A DNA stretch of 64,000 nucleotides. It comes from Bufo bufo. Lineage: Eukaryota; Chordata; Amphibia; Anura; Bufonidae. The notes under the pieces were generated by a model, which made no database searches, was not told the origin of the DNA, and saw only the letters and a program-made list of their open reading frames with translations. The stretch covers positions 590,637,793-590,701,792 of the forward strand of contig NC_053390.1 of the NCBI RefSeq assembly GCF_905171765.1. The letters run 5' to 3'. Shown here one piece after another: positions 29,225 through 39,368 of this stretch (its first letter is position 1; each line of letters begins with the position of its first letter). Made by a program: the position numbers and the translations under genes.

Positions 29225-30189
29225 TGTCACAGCTGAGGATGGGAAAAACCCTTAGCCATGCGATGCCAGAAGATGTTTGGTCGCTGCTCGGCCAGGACCA
29301 CAGGATCAGGGAGCAGGTCACCTCCTATCGCGTCCCTAAAACTGACCCTGACTCCTAGCTGTATGAGTCGACCCTGATGGTAGGAGGGCTCATACTCCGT
29401 AACTTTGGGGTCCCTACTAGCCCTCAGGGTGGCCCTAAACTAGGAGCAGGGTAAGACGACCTGTTCCTCCTAGGCACGGACGAACAGGAGTCTTACTGGC
29501 CAAGCTACAAGGAGATGGGGAACATAAACAGACATATGAATATGACAGGTGAACCAAGCAGTTCCACACTAACCTGCCACAGCCTTGCTGACTGGAACCC
29601 ATGCTCAAATACGCTGTCCACAAACACAAGAGAGACAGCACACACATCAAAACACACAGGTAACCAGGACATCCATAGCTGCAATAAATATCAAGAGCAT
29701 AAAAACATCAACTTAACATTAGGCATTCTTTTTATGACCGCAAGGGTGGCCCTTACTGGAAAGATGGTATATGAACCAGGAGGATGACTCCAGCAAAACG
29801 CATGGCTGAAGTACCCCTCACCAACTGCCTTCCAGCAGGAAGCTAAATAGCCCAAGCAGCCACACCCACAAACACACTAGGAAAGGGGTTAACCCTTCCA
29901 TCACCAAACAAGGTGTCACTTAAAGGGGAAGTGTACACACGACAAACTCCCTCATACCAAACATAGAAAGTGAACACTAAAACCACACGTTGCCAGAGGC
30001 AACCGCATGCAGTGACAGCGAGCGCCTAGCAAGCGCTCAGGCCGCTCCACTGCCAACAACCTTATGTTGCAAAAGGCAACCACACGTGAGGCAAGATACA
30101 GAGCTCACACCTGTGGTTGACAACATAAAACAAACCGCTGACAACTGCATGCGAACCAAGGAGTCACGACCACAACCATGGTCGTGACA
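29225..30189. mobile_element. Solo LTR (965 bp) inside gypsy-1 integrase
   Basis: Starts TGTCACAGCTGAGG, ends GGTCGTGACA, and is flanked by a perfect 5-bp duplication ATTAC (29,220-29,224 and 30,190-30,194). It has no coding content. A single LTR with TSD is what remains after LTR-LTR recombination of a full insertion. It belongs to a different LTR family from gypsy-1, 2 and 3. Confidence 0.92.
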
Positions 30190-33093
30190 ATTACCCTGAA
30201 TCTTTTGCCAAATAGATGACAAAGACGAGGAAAATCTCTCCTCATCAGGTAAACCAGAAGACCCCTCTCCAGAGAATGTCCCAAACTGCGGATGAAACCC
30301 ATATGCACCAAAAAATGGTGACTTATCAGAGGACTCCTGACGACGGTTATTTAAAGCAAACTCAGCAAGGGACAAAAAAGAACACCAATCGTCCTGATTC
30401 TCTGTCACAAAACAGCGCAGATATGTCTCCAGATTCTGATTGACGCGCTCCGTCTGGCCATTCGACTGCGGGTGAAAAGCAGAAGAGAACAACAAGCGAA
30501 CCCCCAAGCGAGAACAGAAAGCCTTCCAGAATCTTGAAACAAACTGCGTGCCCCTATCAGAAACGATGTCTGAAGGAATGCCATGCAATTTGACAATGTG
30601 ATGAACAAATGATTGCGCCAGCGTTTTAGCATTGGGTAACCCAGGAAAGGGACCGAAATGCGCCATTTTGCTCAAACGGTCCACCACCACCAGAATCACA
30701 GTCTTCCCCGAGGAACGAGGCAGGTCCATAATGAAGTCCATGGACAGATGCGTCCAAGGACGGGAAGGAATGGGTAACGGCAGGAGAGGACCCGATGGCC
30801 GTGAATAAGGGACCTTGACACGAGCGCAGGTCTCGCAGGCTGCCACAAAACCCTCAACCGTCTTATGAAGAGCCGGCCACCAGAATCTCCGAGCAATGAG
30901 ATCCACTGTGGCTCTACCCCCCGGGTGCCCAGCAAGGACAGTATCGTGGTGCTCCTTAAAAACCTTGTGTCGTAAAGCGAGAGGCACAAACAACCTCCCA
31001 GGAGGACAAAGATCAGGAGCCTCTGCCTGGGCTGCCTGAACCTCTGCCTCCAAATCAGGGTAAAGAGCAGAGACGACCACCCCTTCAGCCAAAATGGGAC
31101 TCGGGTCTTCAAAGTTCCCCCCTCCCGGAAAACAACATGACAGGGCATCAGCCTTCACATTTATAACCCCAGGGCGGAACGTGACAACAAAATTAAACCT
31201 AGAAAAGAATAAAGACCATCTGGCCTGTCTCGGGTTCAGACGCTTGGCTGACTCCAAGTAGGCCAGATTCTTATGGTCGGTAAACATGGTAATAGGGTGT
31301 CTAGCCAACAACTCCCTATCTCCCACATCATAATTTCTCTCTGCGGAGGAGAGCTTCTTTGAGAAAAAGGCACACAGTCGCCATTTGGCAGGAGAAGGAC
31401 CCTGAGACAAGACCACACCCACACCCACCTCAGAAGCGTCCACCTCAACAATGAAAGGCAGAGAGACATCAGGTTGTACCAAGATGGGAGCAGAAGCAAA
31501 ACTCTCTTTGATACTAAAAAAGGCCTTACGTGCATCTACCGACCAGGAGGAAAAATCTACCCCCTTTTTAGTCATATCAGTGAGTGGCTTAACAACAGAA
31601 GAATAATTCAAAATGAACTTCCTGTAATAATTGGCAAAACCCAAAAAACACATCAGCGCCTTCTGATTCTCAGGAAGCTCCCAATCAAGCACAGCGTGGA
31701 CCTTCTCAGGGTCCATGCGAAAACCAGAAGCGGAGAGAAGAAAACCCAGAAATTGAATTTCTGGAACCGCAAACACACATTTTTCCAGTTTAGCGTATAA
31801 TTTATTCTCCCGCAGAATGAGCAAGACCTGACGTAAGTGGTCCCTATGAGTTTTGAAATCAAGAGAAAAAATCAAAATGTCATCTAGATACACTAGTACA
31901 AATTTCCCCATTAAATTATAAAAAATGCTGTTCACAAAATGTTGGAAGACGGCTGGAGCATTCTTCAAACCAAAAGGCATAACCAAATTCTCGAATTGGC
32001 CCTCAGGGGTATTGAAGGCCGTCTTCCATTCGTCCCCTTCCCTGACCCTGACCAGGTTGTATGCCCCTCTTAAATCCAACTTAGAAAAAACTTTAGCCCC
32101 AACAATCTGGTTAAACAGGTCCGGGATCAGAGGAAGCGGATAAGGGTCACGAATTGTGATACTGTTCAGCTCCCTGAAATCCAGACATGGTCTTAAAGAA
32201 CCATCTTTTATCTTAACAAAAAAAAAAACAGCGGCAACAGGTGACTTCGAGGGTCGGATGTGTCCCTTTCTCAGGCTCTCAGAGATATAAGTACGCATAG
32301 CGACCCTTTTAGGTTGAGAGAGATTGTATAAACGAGATTTAGGCAGCTTGGCGCCTGGAATGATATTAATAGGGCAATCGTACTCCCGGTGAGGGGGCAG
32401 CTCCTGGACACCACTCTCTGAAAACACATCCGAAAATTCAGAGAGAAAAGATGGTACAGTCTTAGTAGAAACCTCTGAAAGAGATTCCGAGAGGCAATTC
32501 TCTCTGCAAAAGTCACTCCAACCATTTATTTGCCTCGCTTGCCAATCAATGGTGGGGTTATGTTTAGTGAGCCAGGGTAGCCCCAACACTAGAGGAGTAG
32601 GTAATCCGCTTAGGACGAAACATGACACATCCTCAACATGAGCATCATCCACAGTCAAACGGATATTGTGAACTATGCCCTTTAATGTTTTTTGAGAAAG
32701 TGGAGCGGAATCGATAGCAAAGACAGGTATATCCTTTCCCAAAATGCATACCTGGAAACCATGTGTTATAGCAAATTGATTATCAATGAGATTGACAGCT
32801 GCTCCACTATCTACAAAAATCTCACAAACAATGTTCTTGCTCTCTAGCGTCACCCTGGCAGGTAGGACAAAACGGGAACTACAAGCAAACGGAAAACCTT
32901 CAATTTCCGCATCAACCTTGCCAATAGTAACAGATGGAACGTCTTTAGAGGACTTTTTTCTTTTTGTTTCTTTATTACCCTCAAAAATCTCCCTGAATCT
33001 CCTAGAGGGGCAAACATTTGCCAAATGATTTATACAAACCCTCCTCTGAGAGCTGAATCCTTTATTATTAGAGGCAAGCAAACCCAGCTGCAT
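30190..33093 (-). pseudogene. Gypsy-1 pol: protease, RT, RNase H, integrase (main part)
   Basis: An open frame of about 967 codons before it enters an inserted LTR. Order and key residues: protease with DSGA (95-98); RT with FFVKIKDGSLRPCLDFREL, VMPFGLKNAPAVF and the catalytic YLDD (402-405); RNase H with D552, E594 and D606; integrase zinc module (HH at 715-716, CETC at 753-756); and core D786, D847 (SDRGTQF) and E882 (NGQTERVN). RNase H lacks about 15 residues between ELLA and RHP compared with gypsy-2 here (IKWAFEEWRHFLEGA), a clean in-frame deletion. The chromodomain part continues at 28,668-29,224. Confidence 0.92.
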
Positions 33094-33824
33094 GGGCTCC
33101 GGCTCAGAGGGGATTGAGAGAGACTGAGGCCCCTGCGCACTGAATGAGACCGCCCCACTGTCCTTGAACTGAATATGACAGGAAGGAGTGATCTCTCCTC
33201 TCTCTCTCCAAGACGCCTGTCAATACGAACAGCCCGAGACATGGCAGACTACAAGGAGGCAGGTCTCTCATGAAAGGCAAATGCGTCTTTCAATCCCTCT
33301 GAAAGACCATGGCAAAATTGACTTCGGAGTGCAGCATCATTCCAACCAGAATCAGCTGCCCATCGCCGAAATTCTGAACAGCATATCTCTGCGGACTGTT
33401 TACCCTGGCATAAAAGACGCAGTTTAGATTCAGCCAGAGCAATACAATCCGGATCATCATATATCTGACCCAGTGCTACAAAAAATTCATCCACCGATCG
33501 GAGGGGCCGTGCCCCCACCGGTAGCGAAAAGGCCCAAGACTGAGCGTTATTCCTGAGCAGCGAGATGATGATCCCCACCCTCTGCTCCTCATCACCAGAG
33601 GAATGGGGAAGTATGCGAAAATGGAGTTTGCAAGCGTCTCTAAAATGAACAAAATTCTCACTACCCCCGGAGAACGTATCCGGAAGCGAGATCTTAGGCT
33701 CAGAATAAACTCCATGAACGCAAGCAGAACCGGTCACCTGAAACTGGGAGACAGTTTTACAGAGATCTGCTGCCTCCAGTGAAAGAGCCTGCACGCGGTC
33801 AATCAAGGCTGAAACCGGATCCAT
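33030..33824 (-). pseudogene. Gypsy-1 gag (one stop, one frameshift)
   Basis: The capsid-like retrotransposon gag (LTR-retrotransposon gag domain) forms the particle that packages the RNA. It starts MDPVSALIDRVQALSLEAAD, a coiled-coil-like N-terminus. The core has FRDACKLHFRILPHSSGDEE, AQSWAFSLPVGARPLRSVDE and WNDAALRSQFCHGLSEGLKD. A TAG at 33,249-33,251 interrupts it. The same frame continues with AVRIDRRLGERE until a one-base shift in a GA-rich run (about 33,190-33,205) moves the reading into the pol frame. No CCHC knuckle is seen: its usual place has CINHLANVCPS instead, at the start of the long pol frame. Confidence 0.85.
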
Positions 33825-33851
33825 GCTTAAGACGGTTTTGGCAGTTTATAA

Positions 33852-34379
33852 TGTCACGGATGGTGTTGCCGAAAACTAGAAATCACAAATAAAGATCCGA
33901 CTGACTTGATCCCAAACTAAGGAACATATGGGTGAGCCCTATAAAAGTCCTAGAGCTCTCCTTGACTGCTCAGCCCATGCAAAGATCTTTATGATAGATA
34001 ATTGCATGCCCACGTACCTAGACTGAGTGACACCAGAAAACCGTATAATAGTGAGGGGACATGACCACTGGCTCCCTGCACTCAATAAGGAGGGAGTCAG
34101 GGTCACCTAGAATCAAGCCAACAGGATAACACAAATAAAGGAATAGACTTATCTGAGGAACCAGCAGTTGCAGCATCTAGCAGTGAGCACAATCCAGGAA
34201 GTAGTATAAACCGCAAAGTGAAGCAGTATGGGAGTGGATATAACAGGAGGCAATCACTGCTAATAGATGACAGCTGGGAGAGGGAGAAGAGATGACAAAA
34301 CGAAACCAAAACAAAAGAACATCATGCAAGAGGTACTGAAGAACGTCTGTCAGAACTTCTCAGAGATCTGGTGGTGACA
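33852..34379 (-). repeat. Gypsy-1 LTR (5' LTR)
   Basis: 528 bp, the partner of 28,170-28,695. The gag start codon lies just inside (33,824 on the minus strand). Confidence 0.93.
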
Positions 34380-36345
34380 GATTTATTTACTTCAGGCCTA
34401 CACTGGTTCAGGCCCTGTGAGATACCGCCTCTACATACAGGGGTTTGAATCAGGCATTTGAAATACAGCCATTTTGTGCAAAGATATATTTACTTCAGGC
34501 CTACAGTGGTTCAGACCGTGTGAGATACCCCCTCTACATACAGGGGTTTGAATCAGGCATTTGAAATACAGCCATTTAAAATACAGCCATTTTGGGCAAA
34601 TAAATATTTACTTCAGGCCTACAGTGGTTCATGCCCTGTGAGATACCCCCTCTACATACAGGGGTTTGAATCAGGCATTTGAAATACAGCCATTTAAAAT
34701 ACAGCCATTTTGGGCAAAGAAATATTTACTTCAGGCCTACAGGGGTTTGAATCAGGCATTTGAAATACAGCCATTTGAAATACAGTCATTTTGTGCAAAG
34801 ATATATTTACTTCAGGCCTACACTGGTTCAGACCGTGTGAGATACCCCCCTACATGCAGGAGCTTGAATCAGGCATTAGAAATACAGCCATTTGAAATAC
34901 AGCCATTTTGTGCAAAGATATATTAACTTCAGGCCTACACTGGTTCAGGCTCTGTGAGATATCCCCTCTACATACAGGGGTTTGAATCAGGCATTTGAAA
35001 TACAGCCATTTGAAATACAGCCATTTTGGGCAAAGATATATTTACTTCAGGCCTACACTGGTTCAGACCGTGTGAGATACTCCCTCTACATACAGGAGTT
35101 TGATTCAGGGATTTGAAATACAGCCATTTCAAATACAGCCATTTTGTGCAAAGATATATTTACTTCAGGCCTACAGTGGTTCAGACCGTGTGAAATACCC
35201 CCCTCTACATACAGGGGTTTGAATCAGGAATATGAAATACAGCCATTTTGTGCAAAGATATATTAACTTCAGGCCTACACTGGTTCAGACCGTGTGAGAT
35301 ATCCCCCTACATACAGGGGTTTGAATCAGGCATTAGAAATACAGCCATTTGAAATTCAGCCATTTTGGGCAAAGATATATTTACTTCAGGCCTACACTGG
35401 TTCAGGCCCTGTGAGATACCCCCTCTACATACAGGGGTTTGAATCAGGCATTAGAAATACAGCCATTTAAAATAGAGCCATTTTGGGCAAAGAAATATTT
35501 ACTTCAGGCCTACAGTGGTTCAGACCGTGTGAGATACCCCCTCTACATACAGGCGTTTGATTCAGGCATTTGAAATACAGCCATTTTGTGCAAAGAAATA
35601 TTTACTTCAGGCCTACAGTGGTTCAGACCGTGTGAGATACCCCCTCTACATACAGGGGTTTGAATCAGGGATTTTAAAAATACAGCCATTTGAAATACAG
35701 CCATTTTGGGCAAAGAAATATTTACTTCAGGCCTACAGTGGTTCAGATCGTGTGAGATACTCCCTCTATATACAGGGGTTTGATTCAGGGATTTAAAATA
35801 CATCCATTTGAAATACAGCCATTTTGTGCAAAGATATATTTACTTCAGGCCTACAGTGGTTCAGACCGTGTGAGATACCCCCTCTACATACAGGGGTTTG
35901 AATCAGGCATTTGAAATACAGCCATTTTGTGCAAAGATATATTAACTTCAGGCCTACACTGGTTCAGACCGTGTGAGATACCCCCCTACATACAGGGGTT
36001 TGAATCAGGCATTAGAAATACAGCCATTTTAAATACAGCCATTTTGGGCAAAGATATATTTACTTCAGGCCTACACTGGTTCAGGCCCTGTGAGATACCC
36101 CCTCTACATACAGGGGTTTGAATCAGGCATTTGAAATACAGCCATTTGAAATACAGCCATTTTGTGCAAAGATATATTTACTTCAGGCCTACAGTGGTTC
36201 AGACCGTGTGAAATACCCCCTCTACATACAGGGGTTTGAATCAGGGATTAGAAAAATACAGCCATTTGAAATACAGCCATTTTGGGCAAAGAAATATTTA
36301 ATTTAGGCCTACAATGGTTCAGACCGTGTGAGATACACCCTTTAC
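34380..36345 (+). repeat. 118-bp minisatellite, right block (about 17 copies)
   Basis: Seventeen copies by counting the 'caggggtttga' mark. Units vary between about 82 and 119 bp, mainly by loss of one 15-bp 'gaaatacagccattt' submotif or of the 'ggttcag...ctctacata' part. Two variant series (ggttcagaccgtgtgag and ggttcaggccctgtgag) are intermixed. Open frames through it are repeat translations, not genes. Confidence 0.95.
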
Positions 36346-36402
36346 ATACTGTTGTTCTATTCTACTATTAATTTAACACCCATTTAGAACAAGATCCTAA
36401 AT

Positions 36403-37839
36403 TTGAAAAATATGAGGAGAGCGTCAAATAAGGGACGTGGCCCAGGTCGTGGTGCTGCTGGTGGAGCTCCTGTTGCAGAGAGAGGACGTGGTCGATCTGT
36501 GCCAGCTACACGCACCCTACTGCTGCTCGCCTGTCATCGCTGCAGCGTAACTTCAGCCTTTCCGCTCACCGCCTCATATGCGACATGCCCACAAGGTGGA
36601 ACTCCACCTTGCACATGCTGGCCAGACTGTGCGAGCAGCAGCAGGCTATAGTGGAGTTTCAGCTGCAGCACTCACGGGTGAGTCGCTCGGCGGAACAGCA
36701 CCACTTCACCACCAATGACTGGGCCTCCATGCGAGACCTGTGTTCCTTGTTGCGTTGTTTCGAGTACTCCACCAACATGGCCAGTGCTGATAACGCCGTT
36801 CTCAGCGTTACTATCCCACTTCTATGCCTCCTTGAAAAAACGCTCCTGGCGATGATGGAAGAGGATGTGGCACAGGAGGAGGAGGAGGAAGAGGGATCAT
36901 TTCGTAGGGTTTCCGGACAGTCATTCCCAAGTGGCTCCAAGGGTGGGTTCCTGCACCCACAAACCCAAGGTACACAATTGTCCAGCCAGGGCACAGTTCT
37001 GGAGGATGAGGAGGTGGAGGATGAGGAGGAGGAGATGGAGGAGGAGGAACCATGTTCACAGCAGGGTGGCACCCAGACCAGCTCATGGCCATCACTGGTG
37101 CGTGAATTGGGGGATACAAAGAACACAGACGATACACCTCCCACAGAGGACAGCTTTTCGTTTCCTCTGGGCAGCCTGGCACACATGAGCGATTACATGC
37201 TGCAGTGTCTCCGCAACGACCGCCGAGTTGCCCACATTCTAACTTGTGCTGATTACTGGGTGGCCACGCTGCTGGATCCCCGTTACAAGGACAACGTACC
37301 GTCCTTAATTCGGTCACTGGAGCGTGATCGTAAGATGCGCGAGTACAAGCGCACGCTGGTAGACGCGCTGCTGGTGGCATTCCCACCTGACAGCGGGGGC
37401 ACAGTGGAAGCACAAGGCGAAGGCAGAGGACGAGGAAGAGGTCGCCACGCAGCTGGGGCACCGCCAGCACCTCAGAAGGCAGGGTTAGCATGGCCAAAAT
37501 GTGGAAAAGCTTTGTCAGCACGCCACAACAACCAGCATCACCAGCTGATATGGAAAGTCTTAGCAGGAGGCAGCATTTCACCAACATGGTGGAGCAGTAT
37601 GTGTGCACACGCCTACACGTACTGAATGACGGGTCTGCCCCCTTCAACTTCTGGGTCTCCAAATTGGGCACATGGCCTGAGCTTGCCCTTTACGCCTTGG
37701 AGGTACTGGCCTGCCCTGCAGCCAGTGTATTATCTGAACTTGTGTTTAGCACGGCAGGGGGCGTCATCACAGACAAGCACAGCCGCCTGTCCACAGCCAA
37801 TGTGGACAAGCTCACGTTCATTAAAATGAACCAGGCATG
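36403..37839 (+). pseudogene. hAT-type transposase, broken
   Basis: Cut-and-paste transposase of the hAT superfamily. The 5' frame has a basic, GR-rich N-terminus (MRRASNKGRGPGRGAAGGAP). After a frame change it runs from DMPTRWNSTLHMLARLCEQQ through FTTNDWASMRDLCSLLRCFE, VLSVTIPLLCLLEKTL and an acidic stretch (EDEEVEDEEEEMEEEEP) to YWVATLLDPRYKDN, the usual hAT 'LDPRYK' block. After another shift (about 37,380-37,470) the C-terminal dimerisation domain follows: FWVSKLGTWPELALYALEVL and SELVFSTAGGVITDKHSRLS. The last codons lie beyond gypsy-2. No BED zinc finger or first catalytic D region is visible, so the N-terminal half is deleted or in unseen exons. Confidence 0.85.
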
Positions 37840-38471
37840 TGTAACGGGGTTCCGAAGGTGCACTCGGTCCCCCATTACCCGCAGACCTGTTGCTTAGCTT
37901 TGGGAATGAGGTTCTGTGTTTGACCTCATTCCCAGGGCGGCGTTACTAGCTGGGTGGCTCCCTGCTCCTAAGTCTGCCTTGAGCGCCGAGCTGATCACTC
38001 GGTGCTCGACTGGTTGGTCTGTCGGTCATGTGACGCTGGCCACGTCACATGACCCTCACTCCCCACTATAAATACAGGCAGCCTGCTGGCCACAGGTTGC
38101 CTGTTAATTTAGGTTCCTCCTGTGATTTGGTCTTTCCTGGCGTACTTACCTCCTGCTGAATTCCTGACGATCCTCTGCCTGCTCCTTGTGTACTTTGCTG
38201 CTCTCCTGGTATTTATGACCCCGGCTTCTCCTGACAATTCTCTGCTTGCTCCCTTTGTACTTTGTAGCTTTCCTGGTATTGACTCGGTCCGTTCACGTCC
38301 TGTTGTTTGTTTGTCTGTCTGTCATCCCTGCACTTATTCCAAGTTAGGGATTGCCGTCCAGTTGTTCCCTGTCATTAGGAGTCGCGAGGCAAGTAGGCAG
38401 GGCCAGGGGTAAAGGTGGAGTGCAGTGGTCACTTCCCTTCCCCCTGTGTGTGTGTGTACGCGACCGTTACA
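37840..38471 (+). repeat. Gypsy-2 5' LTR
   Basis: 632 bp, TGTAACGGGG...CGTTACA, with TATAAATA at 38,067-38,074 and a palindrome upstream of it. The nearly identical 3' LTR (628 bp) suggests recent insertion. Confidence 0.95.
38024..38074 (+). promoter_or_regulatory. Gypsy-2 LTR core promoter with palindromic E-box pair
   Basis: GGTCATGTGAC (38,024-38,034) and GTCACATGACC (38,044-38,054) are mirror copies around GCTGGCCAC, 12 bp before TATAAATA (38,067-38,074). The 3' LTR has the same block (42,779-42,829). GTCATGTGAC is the M-box/CLEAR type of E-box bound by MITF/TFE factors. Promoter use is inference. Confidence 0.65.
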
Positions 38472-38499
38472 GATTAACAGGCCCAATAACCACTGTATT

Positions 38500-39368
38500 A
38501 TGAATCCTCTAGTGACCCTGACTGACCATGTCTCTAATCTGACGCAGAGGGTGCAGGAGTTAGGGGAAAAACTCAGTTCTTTTGAGTTAGGGCAAGGTTC
38601 TTCCACTCCTCAGGCCTCCAGTCCGCATTTTGAGCCCCAGATTAAGCTCCCAGAACCCTTTTCTGGAGACCGGAAGAAGTTTCTCTCTTTTAAGGAGAAT
38701 TGTAAACTTTACTTCCGTTTGCGCCCCGTGTCCTCTGGCCCCGAGAGTCAACGCGTGGGCATTATCATTTCCCGATTACAGGGTGATCCCCAGGACTGGG
38801 CGTTCTCTTTACCTGCTGGCGCCAGTTGTTTATATTCTGTGGAGGGGTCTTTCAGGCCCTGGGTACCCTCTATGATGAACCAGACAGGGCTCTAGTAGCC
38901 GAGACAGCTCTAAAGGCACTGGTTCAGGGCAATCTACCAGTGGAGGATTATTGCACCCAATTTAGAAGGTGGTGTGTACCCTCTGGATGGAACGAACCAG
39001 CCCTGAAGAGTCAGTTCAGGTCAGGTCTGTCTGATAAATTAAAGGATCTTCTGGTCAGTTATCAACTTCCAGAGACCTTAGAGGAGATGATGACCCTTGT
39101 TGTCCGACTCGACCGACGGGTTAGAGAGAGACGACAGGAACAACAGTTCTCTTCCCAGATGGTGGTCCAGCCAGAGGCCTATCCCAGAGACAATGCTGAG
39201 GTCTCCACCGAGGAACCCATGCAGGTTGGCATGACCCGAGGGAATCTTCGCCGCAGACGTGGAGAATGCTTTTACTGTGGAGTTCCTGACCATTGGATCA
39301 ACCAGTGTCCTAAGAAGGTCCTCTCTGTCAAGTCTCCTAAGGCAAGGCAACCTAAAGACCAGGTACAC
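38500..39368 (+). pseudogene. Gypsy-2 gag with zinc knuckle (one frameshift)
   Basis: Starts MNPLVTLTDHVSNLTQRVQE. The core is FKENCKLYFRLRPVSSGPES and PQDWAFSLPAGASC. After a one-base loss around 38,838-38,850 it continues LGTLYDEPDRALVAETALKA, WNEPALKSQFRSGLSDKLKD and LEEMMTLVVRLDRRVRERR. It ends with a CCHC knuckle, CFYCGVPDHWINQCPKK, that binds the element's RNA. It is related to gypsy-1 gag along its length. Confidence 0.88.

Larger units (their letters stand above)
28170..34379 (-). mobile_element. Ty3/gypsy chromovirus retrotransposon 1
   Basis: Full-length structure on the minus strand: LTR (33,852-34,379), gag, protease-RT-RNase H-integrase with C-terminal chromodomain, LTR (28,170-28,695). 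LTRs begin TGTCACGGATGG and end TGACA as read on the + strand. The flanks GATAT (left) and GATTT (right) look like a 5-bp target duplication with one change, and the site falls in the 'caaagatatatttac' part of the minisatellite unit. A solo LTR interrupts the integrase. There is no env-like gene. Confidence 0.93.

Noticed and set aside
34380..36345. Regularly spaced repeats resembling a CRISPR array
   Set aside because: Units are contiguous with no unique spacers, and the genome is vertebrate. It is a minisatellite.
36659..37671. Long minus-strand frames opposite the hAT transposase
   Set aside because: Shadow frames of the GC-rich transposase. The plus strand shows hAT motifs and the minus strand none.
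38122..38412. Hydrophobic 96-aa frame, possible membrane protein
   Set aside because: It lies entirely in the gypsy-2 5' LTR, and the same frame recurs in the 3' LTR (42,877-43,098).
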